Shown one piece after another: positions 1-7,552 of a DNA stretch of 64,000 nt. The stretch comes from Deltaproteobacteria bacterium (GTDB taxonomy: Bacteria; Myxococcota_A; UBA796; UBA2385): the NCBI GenBank assembly GCA_018401435.1, contig JAGYJW010000038.1:1-64000 (forward strand), written 5' to 3'. A program made the translations under genes and the position numbers. A model generated the notes under the pieces. It did not search any database and was not told the DNA's origin. It saw only the letters and a program-made list of their open reading frames with translations. The first letter of the stretch is position 1. Each line of letters begins with the position of its first letter.

Positions 1-1
1 G

Positions 2-217
2 ATATATGGCGTGCTCCCCAGGCAGTGGAAGCGGGCAGAGGAGTCCACGGAACTCTACCGAAAGCTGGCGACGGAGCCGGACGGTGCCATTGCCAGCGTC
101 ACGGGTCTCAGCGCCTTTCGTACGCTTGCGGCCGGCTACCGTGCCGAAACCGTCGTTTTGCTTTCGGGGGACTACCGATACTATAAGTCGAATCGATTTG
201 GCTCCCTCTGGCCCTGA
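2..217 (+). CDS. C-terminal end of a paralogue of the next gene (partial, runs off left edge)
   Basis: The frame is open from the left edge to TGA at 215-217, so only about 71 C-terminal residues are visible and no start can be named. The fragment aligns with the C-terminus of the following protein: both share the pattern YRKL, then DG-IA-VT-L, a short helix-like stretch, a Gly-Tyr pair and a final F-x-x-LWP/FWP ending. This indicates two tandem paralogues 24 bp apart on the same strand. The family is not one I recognise; no catalytic motif, signal peptide or membrane segment is visible. Confidence 0.7.
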   Translation: MYGVLPRQWKRAEESTELYRKLATEPDGAIASVTGLSAFRTLAAGYRAETVVLLSGDYRYYKSNRFGSLWP

Positions 218-241
218 TCCTCACCCCCCCCCAAGGACCCC

Positions 242-1003
242 ATGACCGACTCCCGCCAGACGCTCCCGGCTGAAGATCTCGGCACCATCGTTGACGTGGG
301 CATCACCCGCTTCGCCTTCGACATCAGCGACGACGCGAGCACAAAGGCCACCACCGTGGGCTGGGCCTACCGCTCCCAGCCAGACGGCCAGAACTGCTCG
401 GTGGAGTACCTGCTGCTCTGCCGGTCGCCTTCGGGCTATGAGTTCCCCAACCTGTCGCCCCAACTCAAGAGCAACGGCGGAGCCGAACAGACCGTGCACC
501 AGATCCTGTTCAAAAAGGACGGGGTCGCCGAGTGTGCCAACTTCGACGCCTTCCTGGAATTCGTGAAGTTCATGGGGGTGGAGAAGGCCGATGTGCGCGT
601 CCTGGTGGCAGGCACCGTCGCGGTTGTCGGCCACCCCGACGAGTGGCCCAAAGCCCTTACCGACACGGGCGAAGAGCCCCGGCCGGACGTCGACGGCATT
701 GGCGACCGTGGCCCAGCGCAGGTCTGGTTCTTCGCCACCAGCGCGGTGCCCTTCGCCCATGGTGAATTCTCCATGATTCGCCAGGTCTATGGCGTCTTTC
801 CCGACGGCTGGGCGATGCAGGAGGGCGAAAGCGTTTCCTACCGCAAGCTGGTGCACCCTTCCGACGGCGACATCGCCGACGTGACCGATCTCGCCGGCTT
901 CTCCGAACTCACCCAGGCCCGCATCAACGCGGGCCAGCAGCTGGTCCTGCGCTACGGCTCCTACTTCACCTTCGCCGAGCCCAAGGACTTCTGGCCCTCA
1001 TGA
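242..1003 (+). CDS. Hypothetical protein, second of a tandem paralogue pair
   Basis: This is a 253-residue soluble protein without a signal peptide or membrane segment. It begins at ATG 242, shortly after the AGGA of the upstream intergenic spacer. The N-terminal half is a mixed alpha/beta-looking stretch, and the C-terminal 60 residues match the partial protein at the left edge. A run around residues 165-200 (VWFFATSAVPFAHGEFSM) is aromatic and looks like a domain core, but I recognise no family. It may be cotranscribed with its upstream paralogue. Function unknown. Confidence 0.75.
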   Translation: MTDSRQTLPAEDLGTIVDVGITRFAFDISDDASTKATTVGWAYRSQPDGQNCSVEYLLLCRSPSGYEFPNLSPQLKSNGGAEQTVHQILFKKDGVAECANFDAFLEFVKFMGVEKADVRVLVAGTVAVVGHPDEWPKALTDTGEEPRPDVDGIGDRGPAQVWFFATSAVPFAHGEFSMIRQVYGVFPDGWAMQEGESVSYRKLVHPSDGDIADVTDLAGFSELTQARINAGQQLVLRYGSYFTFAEPKDFWPS

Positions 1004-1082
1004 AGCGCCGGGGCCTGTAGTGCAGGCGAAAGGGCTCTCTGGTGCGCCGCGCGCTACAGGGGGCTCTCCTGGAGGAGAACCC

Positions 1083-1937
1083 ATGCCCCGTTTTATCGTC
1101 CTGCTCTCTGGCCTGGTGTTCGTGGCCTGCAGCTCCGACCCCGCCTCCATCCGCGTGGCCCCCACCCAGGTGGTCACCGGCAGCCAATTCATCAGCCTCG
1201 GGGCCTCGGCCCTCGACGAGTCGGGCAAGCCCCTCGATGTGCCCGTGGTGGCCATCAAGGTCAGCGATCCCGCCCTGCTCAAGCTGGGCAATAACGGCGA
1301 ACTCCAGTGCCAGGGCTATGGCGACGTCACCGTCAGCCTCGCCGCCGGCCCCGCGACGGGCGAGACCCTCATTCGCTGTCAGCTGGTCAAGGAGATCCGC
1401 GTCCAGCCCGAGAAGCTCGCCTTTTCGTTGAAGCCCGACACCGACGGCGTCATCCACCCCTCCAGCTCCGATCCCCTGCAGATCACCGTGATCGGCGCCG
1501 ATGGTCAGCCCGTCGCCAACGCCGACCTCGCCATCAGCTCCGCCGACCCGACCATCGCCCGGATCGAGAGCGGCAACATCGTGCAGGTGCGCCAGCGCGG
1601 CGCCACCACCATCAAGCTGGCCGCCGGCGACAAGCTGGTCGAGATCCCCGTGTCGGTGTCCCTGGTCGCGCTCGAGCGCGTGGGGCTGGAGGTGCCCGAC
1701 GGCGAGACCCATGGCATCCCCCTCGAAGCGGGGCACTACTCGCTGACCATCGGCGCCACCCAGCCCGTCGAGGTGGAGGTGCAAGGCGCCGACTGCGAGG
1801 GGCAGGGTGAGGCCACGGCCCACACCTTGGAATGCGAGCTGAAGGCCGCGGGTACGCTGCGCATCGAGAACCCTGCCTTGTTGGGCTTCGGCAGCGGGCC
1901 GGCCAGCGTCAGCGTGCGGGTGTTGCAGCTGCCCTGA
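1083..1937 (+). CDS. Lipoprotein with bacterial Ig-like (Big2-type) domains
   Basis: The start is ATG 1083, preceded by GGAGGAG, rather than an upstream in-frame codon that would add an Arg/Gly-rich leader. The 284-residue product starts with a lipoprotein signal (MPRFIVLLSGLVFVACSS, lipobox VFVAC), so it should be lipidated at the Cys and held in the envelope. Residues about 20-100 and 110-195 look like two beta-sandwich repeats of the Big2 type (ADGQPVANADLAISSADPTI, then a G-A-T-T-I-K strand typical of 'value is enforced' Ig folds). No catalytic residues are evident. Likely a structural or adhesive surface lipoprotein; specific role unknown. Confidence 0.75.
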   Translation: MPRFIVLLSGLVFVACSSDPASIRVAPTQVVTGSQFISLGASALDESGKPLDVPVVAIKVSDPALLKLGNNGELQCQGYGDVTVSLAAGPATGETLIRCQLVKEIRVQPEKLAFSLKPDTDGVIHPSSSDPLQITVIGADGQPVANADLAISSADPTIARIESGNIVQVRQRGATTIKLAAGDKLVEIPVSVSLVALERVGLEVPDGETHGIPLEAGHYSLTIGATQPVEVEVQGADCEGQGEATAHTLECELKAAGTLRIENPALLGFGSGPASVSVRVLQLP

Positions 1938-1973
1938 TCCCGATGGGGGTCCCGCATATGCGAGCATGCCGCG

Positions 1974-3779
1974 GTGTCTCCCGATCCCTTCCTGCGCCTC
2001 CTCCGCCACCCCTGGCTGCCCGGGCTGCTGGCCGTGTTGGGGGTGCTGCTCGCCTTGCCCTCGTTGTGGGTGGGCCTGGCGGGCGATGACTGGGTCCATG
2101 TCGGGATCCTGAACCGGGTGGGCTTCCTGCACTTCGAGGAGTCGCCGCTCTGGACCTTCTTCCGCTTCATGCCCGGTGGGGCGGGAAACCAGCACCTGCT
2201 GGACGCCGGCATCATGCCCTGGTGGGCCGACTTCGAGATGAAAGCGGCCTTCTTTCGCCCGCTTTCGGTTCTCACCCACATGCTGGACCACGCGGTGGCG
2301 CCGTCGTCTTACGGGCTGCACCACCTGCACAGCCTGGGCTGGTATGCCCTGGTCTGCGGGCTGGCGACCCTGCTGCTTCGGCGCTTCATCGGCGTGGGGG
2401 CCCTGGGCGCTGCGGGTCTGGCCGCGCTGCTCTTTGCGGTGGAGGACGCCCACGGCATCCCGGCGGCCTGGATCGCCAACCGCAACGCGCTGGTCAGCAT
2501 GAGCCTGGGCCTGGGTGCGCTGCTGCTGCACCTGCGCGGACGCGCCGAAGGGCGGGTGGGTCTGCAAGCCGGCGCCCTCCCCCTCTTCGTCCTGGCCCTG
2601 CTGGCGGGGGAGAGCGGGCTGGGGGCCCTGGCCTATTTGGGGGCCTGGGAGCTGTGCTGCGGGCCGGGCAGCTTGCGCCGGCGGGCCGGCGCCCTGGCCC
2701 CCTGGCTGGGGGTGGTCCTGCTGTGGCGAATCGTCTACAACAACCTTGGATACGGCGCTTCCGGGGGTGGGCTCTATATCGATCCGGGGCGCGAGCCCCT
2801 CGTCTTCCTGGGGGCCGCCGCCTTGCGTCTGCCCGTGCTGGCCCTGGGCCAGTGGCTGCAGGCGCCGGTGGAGCTCTACCTGATGGCGCCCCGCACCGCG
2901 CAGTGGTCGGCGGCGGTGGTGGGCGCTCTGGTCATGGGCGGGGTGGCCCTGCTGGCCCTGCCCACCTTGAGGGCCTCGGCCCCGGCCCGCGGCCTGGCCC
3001 TGGGCTCGATCCTCGCCCTGGTGCCGGTCTGCGCGGCCTTTCCCATGGACCGCCTGCTGATGTGGCCGGGCCTGGGCGCCTTCGGGCTGCTGGGCCTGGT
3101 GGCGGCCGACCACCTGGGCGGGTCGGGCTGGCGGCGCTGGGTCACGGGGGGCCTGCTGCTGCTGCATGGGCCCCTGGCCGCCCTGCTGCTGGTGGGTCGC
3201 GCGGCCATGGTCCCCGTCCTCGCCGGCATCATGGGCGCGGGGGCCCGGGGCGCGCCCGTTGAGGGCGACATCGAGCACCAGAGCTTCATCTTCCTCAATG
3301 GCACCGAGATTCCGGTGGTCTATGTGGGGTTGATTCGCGCGGTGGCGGGGGTGGCGCCGGTGCCCCGCAAGGTGGCCTTGCTGGCCAGCCTGCGCCTGGA
3401 CAACGACATCGAGGTGCGGGACGCCTCCACCCTCGTCTACCGGGTGGAGGAGGGCTTTCTGGACCACCCCTCCGACAATATGTTCCGCAACCCCGACCTG
3501 CCCTTTACCGTGGGGCAGCGCATCCAGATGGCGGACTTCCAGGTGGAGATCGAGGCCCTGACCGATGATGGCCGGCCGCGGCAGGTGGCGGTGCGCTTCG
3601 AGCAGCCCTTGGATTCGGGCAGCCTGCGCTGGCTGGCCTGGCGCGACGGCGCGGTGGTCGAGGTCACGCTGCCCCCGGTGGGCGGCCACCTGCTGCTGCC
3701 GGCCACCTGGCCCCTGCCCCAACCACCGCTGCCCGGCGAGGGGCCGGGCTGGCTGGGAATGGGCGCGGGCAGACCATGA
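1974..3779 (+). CDS. Polytopic membrane protein, GT-C/PMT-like
   Basis: The 601-residue protein starts at GTG 1974. About 9-11 hydrophobic segments fill residues 10-430, followed by a soluble C-terminal domain of about 150 residues. Near the end of the first hydrophobic segment is the acidic pair in LAGDDWVHVG, which resembles the DD/DE loop of GT-C glycosyltransferases that use polyprenyl-phosphate sugars. FFRPLSVLTH and an early H-x-LHSLGWY motif also recall the family of 'tetratricopeptide/PMT-like' membrane proteins. The C-terminal part is beta-rich. The next gene overlaps its stop by 4 bp, so the two are probably translated together. Assignment to GT-C is by overall pattern only. Confidence 0.6.
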   Translation: MSPDPFLRLLRHPWLPGLLAVLGVLLALPSLWVGLAGDDWVHVGILNRVGFLHFEESPLWTFFRFMPGGAGNQHLLDAGIMPWWADFEMKAAFFRPLSVLTHMLDHAVAPSSYGLHHLHSLGWYALVCGLATLLLRRFIGVGALGAAGLAALLFAVEDAHGIPAAWIANRNALVSMSLGLGALLLHLRGRAEGRVGLQAGALPLFVLALLAGESGLGALAYLGAWELCCGPGSLRRRAGALAPWLGVVLLWRIVYNNLGYGASGGGLYIDPGREPLVFLGAAALRLPVLALGQWLQAPVELYLMAPRTAQWSAAVVGALVMGGVALLALPTLRASAPARGLALGSILALVPVCAAFPMDRLLMWPGLGAFGLLGLVAADHLGGSGWRRWVTGGLLLLHGPLAALLLVGRAAMVPVLAGIMGAGARGAPVEGDIEHQSFIFLNGTEIPVVYVGLIRAVAGVAPVPRKVALLASLRLDNDIEVRDASTLVYRVEEGFLDHPSDNMFRNPDLPFTVGQRIQMADFQVEIEALTDDGRPRQVAVRFEQPLDSGSLRWLAWRDGAVVEVTLPPVGGHLLLPATWPLPQPPLPGEGPGWLGMGAGRP

Positions 3780-4243
3780 ACAAGGAGTTGGTCGTCGCCG
3801 CCTTTCGCGCCCTGCTGCAGTCCCGCCTGGACGCCCTGGACGCCGAGGCGCAGGCGGCGCGGGCCGGCACCCGGGTGGATGGCAGCCACCGGCCGGCAAA
3901 CCGCGGCGAGCGGGGGGCCGTGACCGCCCAGGGCTACCTGGCCCACGGCCTCGCCGAGCGCGCCGCCCGCCTGCGCGAGGATCTCGCCCTGCTGGCCGAT
4001 GTGGACCTCAGCCCGCGCGACCGGGTGGGCGCGGGCGCCCTGCTGCGTCTTGGCTTTGAAGACGGCGAAGAGGACGTCTGGATGCTGCTTCCGGGCGGGC
4101 AGGGCGACCGGGTGGTGGGGGTGCTCGTGCTCTCGCCCACCGCTCCCAGCAGCCGGGCCCTGACCGGAAGAGAGGCTGGCGACGCCTTGTCTTTGCGGCG
4201 GGGCGGCCAGCAACAAGAGGCCAGCCTGCTGTCGGTCTCTTGA
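3776..4243 (+). CDS. GreA/GreB C-terminal-domain-like protein
   Basis: 155 residues, beginning at ATG 3776 inside the ATGA overlap with the preceding membrane-protein gene. The N-terminal half (to about residue 75) is an Ala/Arg-rich helical region, consistent with a coiled-coil-like arm. The C-terminal half resembles the GreA FKBP-like domain: VGAGALLRLGFEDGEEDVWM, then LSPTAPSSRALTGREAGDAL, matching the 'SPL-x-ALLG-x-x-VGDEV' signature of GreA. True GreA is about 158 residues with an acidic coiled-coil tip; here the helical part carries little of the usual GreA N-terminal signature. It may bind RNA polymerase in the secondary channel, or be a Gre-fold protein with another role. Confidence 0.6.
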   Translation: MNKELVVAAFRALLQSRLDALDAEAQAARAGTRVDGSHRPANRGERGAVTAQGYLAHGLAERAARLREDLALLADVDLSPRDRVGAGALLRLGFEDGEEDVWMLLPGGQGDRVVGVLVLSPTAPSSRALTGREAGDALSLRRGGQQQEASLLSVS

Positions 4244-4261
4244 GGGGCTTGGCCGAGGGGC

Positions 4262-4771
4262 TCAGGCCGCGCGGGAGCGCCGGTTCTTTGTGGCAATTCG
4301 CCGAAGCTCTTCTGGCCCCCGGAACAGCCCGTAGGGGGCCGCGCCATCGCGGTGGTGCACCTTGTGGGCGGCCTCGATCCGGCGGATCCAGGCCCAGCGC
4401 CGCAGAAAGGCCACCGGCAGCCGCCCATGCACCAGCCCGTCGTGAACCACCGCATAAGACAGGCCAAAGCCGGTCATTCCCAGGCTGATGCCAAAGAGGG
4501 CCTCGCGCAGCAGGCCCGCAGGCCCCACACAACCATAGAGCATCATCGGGATGGCCAGCAGCGCGTGCAGCACCGCAAAGGCGTCGTTGCGTTCAAATGG
4601 ACCGGACCGCGGGAGGTGGTGGGAGGCGTGCAGCGACCACAGGGGCCCATGCCACAGCTTGTCGTGCAGCAGCCGCGCCCAGGCCTCCATGCCCAGCAGC
4701 ACGGGGAGGCCCGCCACCAGCCAGATGAGCGGCTTGAGGGCGGTAGGGGGTGCGGCGAGCAGGTCGAGCAT
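4262..4771 (-). CDS. CrtZ-like beta-carotene hydroxylase family membrane protein
   Basis: The start is taken at minus-strand ATG 4771, just after GGAGCCCC, the spacing this genome uses repeatedly. The product is 169 residues. It has His clusters of the fatty-acid hydroxylase/carotenoid hydroxylase superfamily: HDKLWH and LHASHH near residues 35-55, HDGLVH near residue 115, and HKVHH near 140. These would bind a di-iron centre in a membrane enzyme that hydroxylates beta-ionone rings. Three or four hydrophobic segments separate the His motifs, and the length matches CrtZ (about 160-175). No other carotenoid gene is adjacent, so the substrate is inferred from the family. Confidence 0.75.
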   Translation of the reverse strand: MLDLLAAPPTALKPLIWLVAGLPVLLGMEAWARLLHDKLWHGPLWSLHASHHLPRSGPFERNDAFAVLHALLAIPMMLYGCVGPAGLLREALFGISLGMTGFGLSYAVVHDGLVHGRLPVAFLRRWAWIRRIEAAHKVHHRDGAAPYGLFRGPEELRRIATKNRRSRAA

Positions 4772-4793
4772 GGGGCTCCGGGAATGTCCAAAC

Positions 4794-4820
4794 CCTATAC
4801 AGACAATGTGCAAATGGCAA
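4794..4820 (-). promoter_or_regulatory. Possible promoter of the CrtZ-like gene
   Basis: On the minus strand, TTGCCA (4815-4820) and TATAGG (4794-4799) lie 15 bp apart, upstream of the start at 4771. Both hexamers are close to sigma-70 consensus, but the spacer is short, so this is tentative. Confidence 0.3.
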
Positions 4821-4878
4821 GGTGCCCGTGGGGGGGCGCCATGGGCCGATCGGGGACTACACTGGGGGAGGAGGTTCC

Positions 4879-5679
4879 ATGCTGACCACCAACCACCACA
4901 AGCGCCCCGTCGTCGAAGAAGAGAAGCACCTGCGCTTCGCCCACTTTCGGCGGGCCAACCGGGTGGCCTTTGCCGCCGACGCTCCCGACAGCCACAGCCG
5001 CCACGGCTCGGCCGCCGAAGACGAGGCCGCCCGCCACGCCCACCTCTGCTTTGTGGCCGCCGAAGTGGGCCGCATCACGGTGGAGATCGACGGCGCCCAG
5101 GTGCAGGGGCGCCTGGGCCTGCCCGAATCCGGCCGCAGCGACTTCCCCTTTCACCCCGATCCCTTCAAAGATGGCAGCCTTCCGCGTCCCACCCGGCCCG
5201 GCGTCACCCTGCGCTATGCCGTCGATGGCCACCCTTGCAGCGCCGAGACCCGGGTGCGCCAGGACAGCGAAGAGGGCCCCTGGCGCATCGACCTGCCCCG
5301 CGCCGTGCACCTGGGAACCGACCGCGTGACGGCCCGCCACCCGGTGCGCGCCGGCTGGAATTTCGTGCCCCGAAGCGGCGGCCCCATGGCCATGGTCGGC
5401 CACTTCAAGGTCAGCGATCTGTCGGCCACCGGGGCGGCCTTGCTCTTTGACGACGGGGCCAGCGGCCTGCAGCCCGGCGACCACATCACCGGCGAGCTGG
5501 TCGGCCCCCGGGGCGAACGCTTCAGGGTCATCGTCGAGGTGCGCAACCTGCACGAGGCCCCCGGCGGGACGATCGGCGGGGTCGAGTTTCAGGGCATGGG
5601 CTTCGAGCCGGTCGCCCGGCTGGCCGCCGTGCTGCGGGGTATTCCCCAGGGCAGCACGGACGCCTCTGATCAAGGATAG
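4879..5679 (+). CDS. PilZ-domain protein (c-di-GMP binding)
   Basis: The start is ATG 4879, after a strong GGGGGAGGAGG. The 266-residue protein is cytosolic, with no signal or membrane segment. Residues about 20-140 form a YcgR-like N-terminal beta domain. Residues about 145-255 are a PilZ domain with the c-di-GMP-binding motif intact: RHPVR (RxxxR) followed about 30 residues later by DLSATG (DxSxxG). The domain ends with the IGGVEFQGM strand typical of PilZ. It probably transmits c-di-GMP levels to motility or envelope targets. It stands 22 bp ahead of the next gene and may be cotranscribed with it. Confidence 0.85.
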   Translation: MLTTNHHKRPVVEEEKHLRFAHFRRANRVAFAADAPDSHSRHGSAAEDEAARHAHLCFVAAEVGRITVEIDGAQVQGRLGLPESGRSDFPFHPDPFKDGSLPRPTRPGVTLRYAVDGHPCSAETRVRQDSEEGPWRIDLPRAVHLGTDRVTARHPVRAGWNFVPRSGGPMAMVGHFKVSDLSATGAALLFDDGASGLQPGDHITGELVGPRGERFRVIVEVRNLHEAPGGTIGGVEFQGMGFEPVARLAAVLRGIPQGSTDASDQG

Positions 5680-5701
5680 GGGGCCGCAGCCGGAGGTGCC
5701 G

Positions 5702-6088
5702 ATGTCCCGCGAACCGCTGCAATGGTCCCAGTTCCGCCGCCTGCTGCTGGGCACGGTGGTCGAAGCCCTGCTGGCCGCCCAGGTCGCACTGGATTTCCAG
5801 TCCATCACCATCGACTTCGACGACCGCAGCCGCTTCCAGGTGCCGCGTTTCAACAACTATATGCGCTTTGCCGGGGCCCTGGAGGCGGATCTGCTGTCGC
5901 CCCTGCCCGCGGGCGCGGTCGTCGGCCTTCAGCGCCAGATGGAGAAGGCCTGGTTGGAGCTGCTGGCCGCCATCGAGCTCCCCGTCGGCGACCGGCTGGA
6001 CAACGAGAAGGCCCATGTGGTGGTCGAGGTGTTGCCCACGGATCGGGGCCACCACCTGAAGGTCGCCTTTGACCTGGAAGCCGATTGA
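5702..6088 (+). CDS. Hypothetical protein (128 aa)
   Basis: ATG 5702 follows CCGGAGGTGCCG, giving a 128-residue protein 22 bp downstream of the PilZ gene. It is rich in Leu and Ala, with acidic patches and alternating helix-like segments, and has no signal peptide, Cys pairs or membrane segment. An earlier in-frame codon would extend it backwards through the PilZ gene in another frame; the ribosome-binding site argues against that. The family is not recognised. Confidence 0.65.
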   Translation: MSREPLQWSQFRRLLLGTVVEALLAAQVALDFQSITIDFDDRSRFQVPRFNNYMRFAGALEADLLSPLPAGAVVGLQRQMEKAWLELLAAIELPVGDRLDNEKAHVVVEVLPTDRGHHLKVAFDLEAD

Positions 6089-6147
6089 ACCCGCACACCG
6101 CTCGGAGGACGGGCTATATTGGCGAGGTCCGTCTTCCGGGAGTCGTC

Positions 6148-6912
6148 ATGGTCGGAGATCTCCGGTCCCTCTGCCTGCTGGCCACGCTGCTTCTGGCCGG
6201 CTGCGACAAGGGCGCCGCGGTGGATACCGGCAGCGGGGCCGCCGCCTGCGACGACAGCCAGGACGCCGATGGCGACGGGCTGGGCGACTGCGAAGAGCAG
6301 ACCCTGGGCACGGATCCCGACCAGGCCGACAGCGACGGGGACGGCTTCAGCGACGGGGCCGAGCGCGACTGCGTGAGCGACCCCCTCGACGCCGCCGAGT
6401 CCTGCTATGCCTGCGGCTGGCCCCACGCCGATCCGGGCACCCTGGTGTCCACCGGCGCCGAGGTGGGCGCGGTGGTGGCCAACCTCCGCATGGTGGACCA
6501 GTGTGCAGAGACGGTCGACCTCTGGGATCTGTCCGGTGCATACACGGTGGTCCTGCTCACCGCGTCCTGGTGCCCCGCCTGCAAAGAAGAGGCGGCCAGC
6601 CTTGGGCCCGATGTCGCCATGTTCTCGGCGGCCGAGGGCATCCCCGCCCGCGCGGCCATCGTGCTCTTCGAGAGCCAGAGCGGCGGCGTGCCCACCGGCA
6701 ACGAATCGCCCGCCTATGCCGACGACATCTCCGCCACCGATACGCCCGTGCTGGCCGATACTGCTGGCACCGCCGTCTCGGCCTTCCCTTATTCGGGCAG
6801 CCCGCTGCCCGGCCTCTGCCTGCTCAGCCCCTCGATGGAGATCCTCGCCTGCTCGGCCGGCGAGGGCAACCTGCCCGAGATGGAAGAGCTCATCCTGAAT
6901 CACGCTGGCTGA
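6148..6912 (+). CDS. Lipoprotein with calcium-binding-like repeats and a thioredoxin fold
   Basis: ATG 6148 starts a 254-residue lipoprotein (signal ending LLLAGC). Residues about 35-85 contain Asp/Gly-rich thrombospondin type 3-like loops (DADGDGLGDCE and DSDGDGFSDGAE), expected to bind calcium. The remainder is thioredoxin-like, with the redox motif TASWCPACKEE (CPAC) about residue 150 and a C-terminal strand-helix pattern. It would act as an envelope-anchored thiol-disulphide protein. The -10-like TATATT at 6115-6120 fits a promoter, although I see no convincing -35. Its WCPAC motif is a useful ordinary comparison for the W-TGA-PQC motif of the candidate selenoprotein at 41618-43525. Confidence 0.8.
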   Translation: MVGDLRSLCLLATLLLAGCDKGAAVDTGSGAAACDDSQDADGDGLGDCEEQTLGTDPDQADSDGDGFSDGAERDCVSDPLDAAESCYACGWPHADPGTLVSTGAEVGAVVANLRMVDQCAETVDLWDLSGAYTVVLLTASWCPACKEEAASLGPDVAMFSAAEGIPARAAIVLFESQSGGVPTGNESPAYADDISATDTPVLADTAGTAVSAFPYSGSPLPGLCLLSPSMEILACSAGEGNLPEMEELILNHAG

Positions 6913-6931
6913 CCGCCGGTCTGGAGCCCCC

Positions 6932-7552
6932 ATGCGCGCTGCCCCCATCGCTTTCCTGCTGCCCCTGCTCGCCCTGGCCTGCGGCGACCCCGCGGCGGAT
7001 GACAAGTCTGACGACGACACGGGCGCCAGCGCCACCGATGGCGCCGACGCCGCCGATGGCGGCGACGGCGGCGCCGATACGGATGGTGACGATGGTGCCG
7101 ATGGCGGCGATGGTGCCGATGGCGGCGATGGCGGCGATGGCGGCGATGGCGGCGATGGGGCCAGCGGCGACGCCGTGGCCACCCTGGCCTGCTCCCTGCT
7201 CGATGTCGCCCCCCTGGACGTGACCCTGGGCGCCATGCAGTCCGAGGCCGGCCAGGCCGTGATCCTGCCCGACCGCGAGGGCGGCTACGCCTTGCGCATG
7301 CCCGCCGAGGGCGATGGCTGGATGACGGTCGAGGTGGTGGACTGGATGGTGGTGATGGGCTTCTTCACCGAGGCCGGCGTCGAATACGAGATCATGGGCG
7401 GCGAGATCGAGACCGAGCCGGGCGTGAACGCGGCTTGCCCCGACGCGGGCATCACCGACCAGCGCTGGACCTTCCACGACTGGGGCGCCTATGTGGTGCG
7501 CGTGGACGACAGCGCCCCCGATGTGCTGTGGTTCTCCGTCATCCAAGAGTGA
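6932..7552 (+). CDS. Lipoprotein with Asp/Gly repeat linker, coupled to the di-haem enzyme
   Basis: 206 residues. The signal ends LLALAC, followed by an acidic linker of D-G-A/D-G-G units (residues about 25-78) encoded by GGCGAT-type repeats. The folded part (residues 80-206) is beta-rich with several Trp residues, including DQRWTFHDWGAYV near the C-terminus. Its last codons overlap the start of the di-haem enzyme gene by 4 bp (GTGA), so the two are very likely co-translated and functionally linked. It lacks the hallmark W-x-W motif I would expect of MbnP, so I do not call it that. It could be a substrate or partner of the neighbouring enzyme. Confidence 0.7.
   Translation: MRAAPIAFLLPLLALACGDPAADDKSDDDTGASATDGADAADGGDGGADTDGDDGADGGDGADGGDGGDGGDGGDGASGDAVATLACSLLDVAPLDVTLGAMQSEAGQAVILPDREGGYALRMPAEGDGWMTVEVVDWMVVMGFFTEAGVEYEIMGGEIETEPGVNAACPDAGITDQRWTFHDWGAYVVRVDDSAPDVLWFSVIQE
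7036..7158 (+). repeat. GGCGAT-type low-complexity repeat
   Basis: Imperfect 6- and 9-bp units based on GATGGC encode the Asp/Gly/Ala linker of the lipoprotein. Such tracts can change length by slippage in multiples of three without breaking the frame. Confidence 0.8.

Noticed and set aside
966..3899. Long minus-strand open frame (977 codons)
   Set aside because: It is antisense to four clear genes, is Arg/Pro/Gln-rich and has no ribosome site; such frames arise from high GC.
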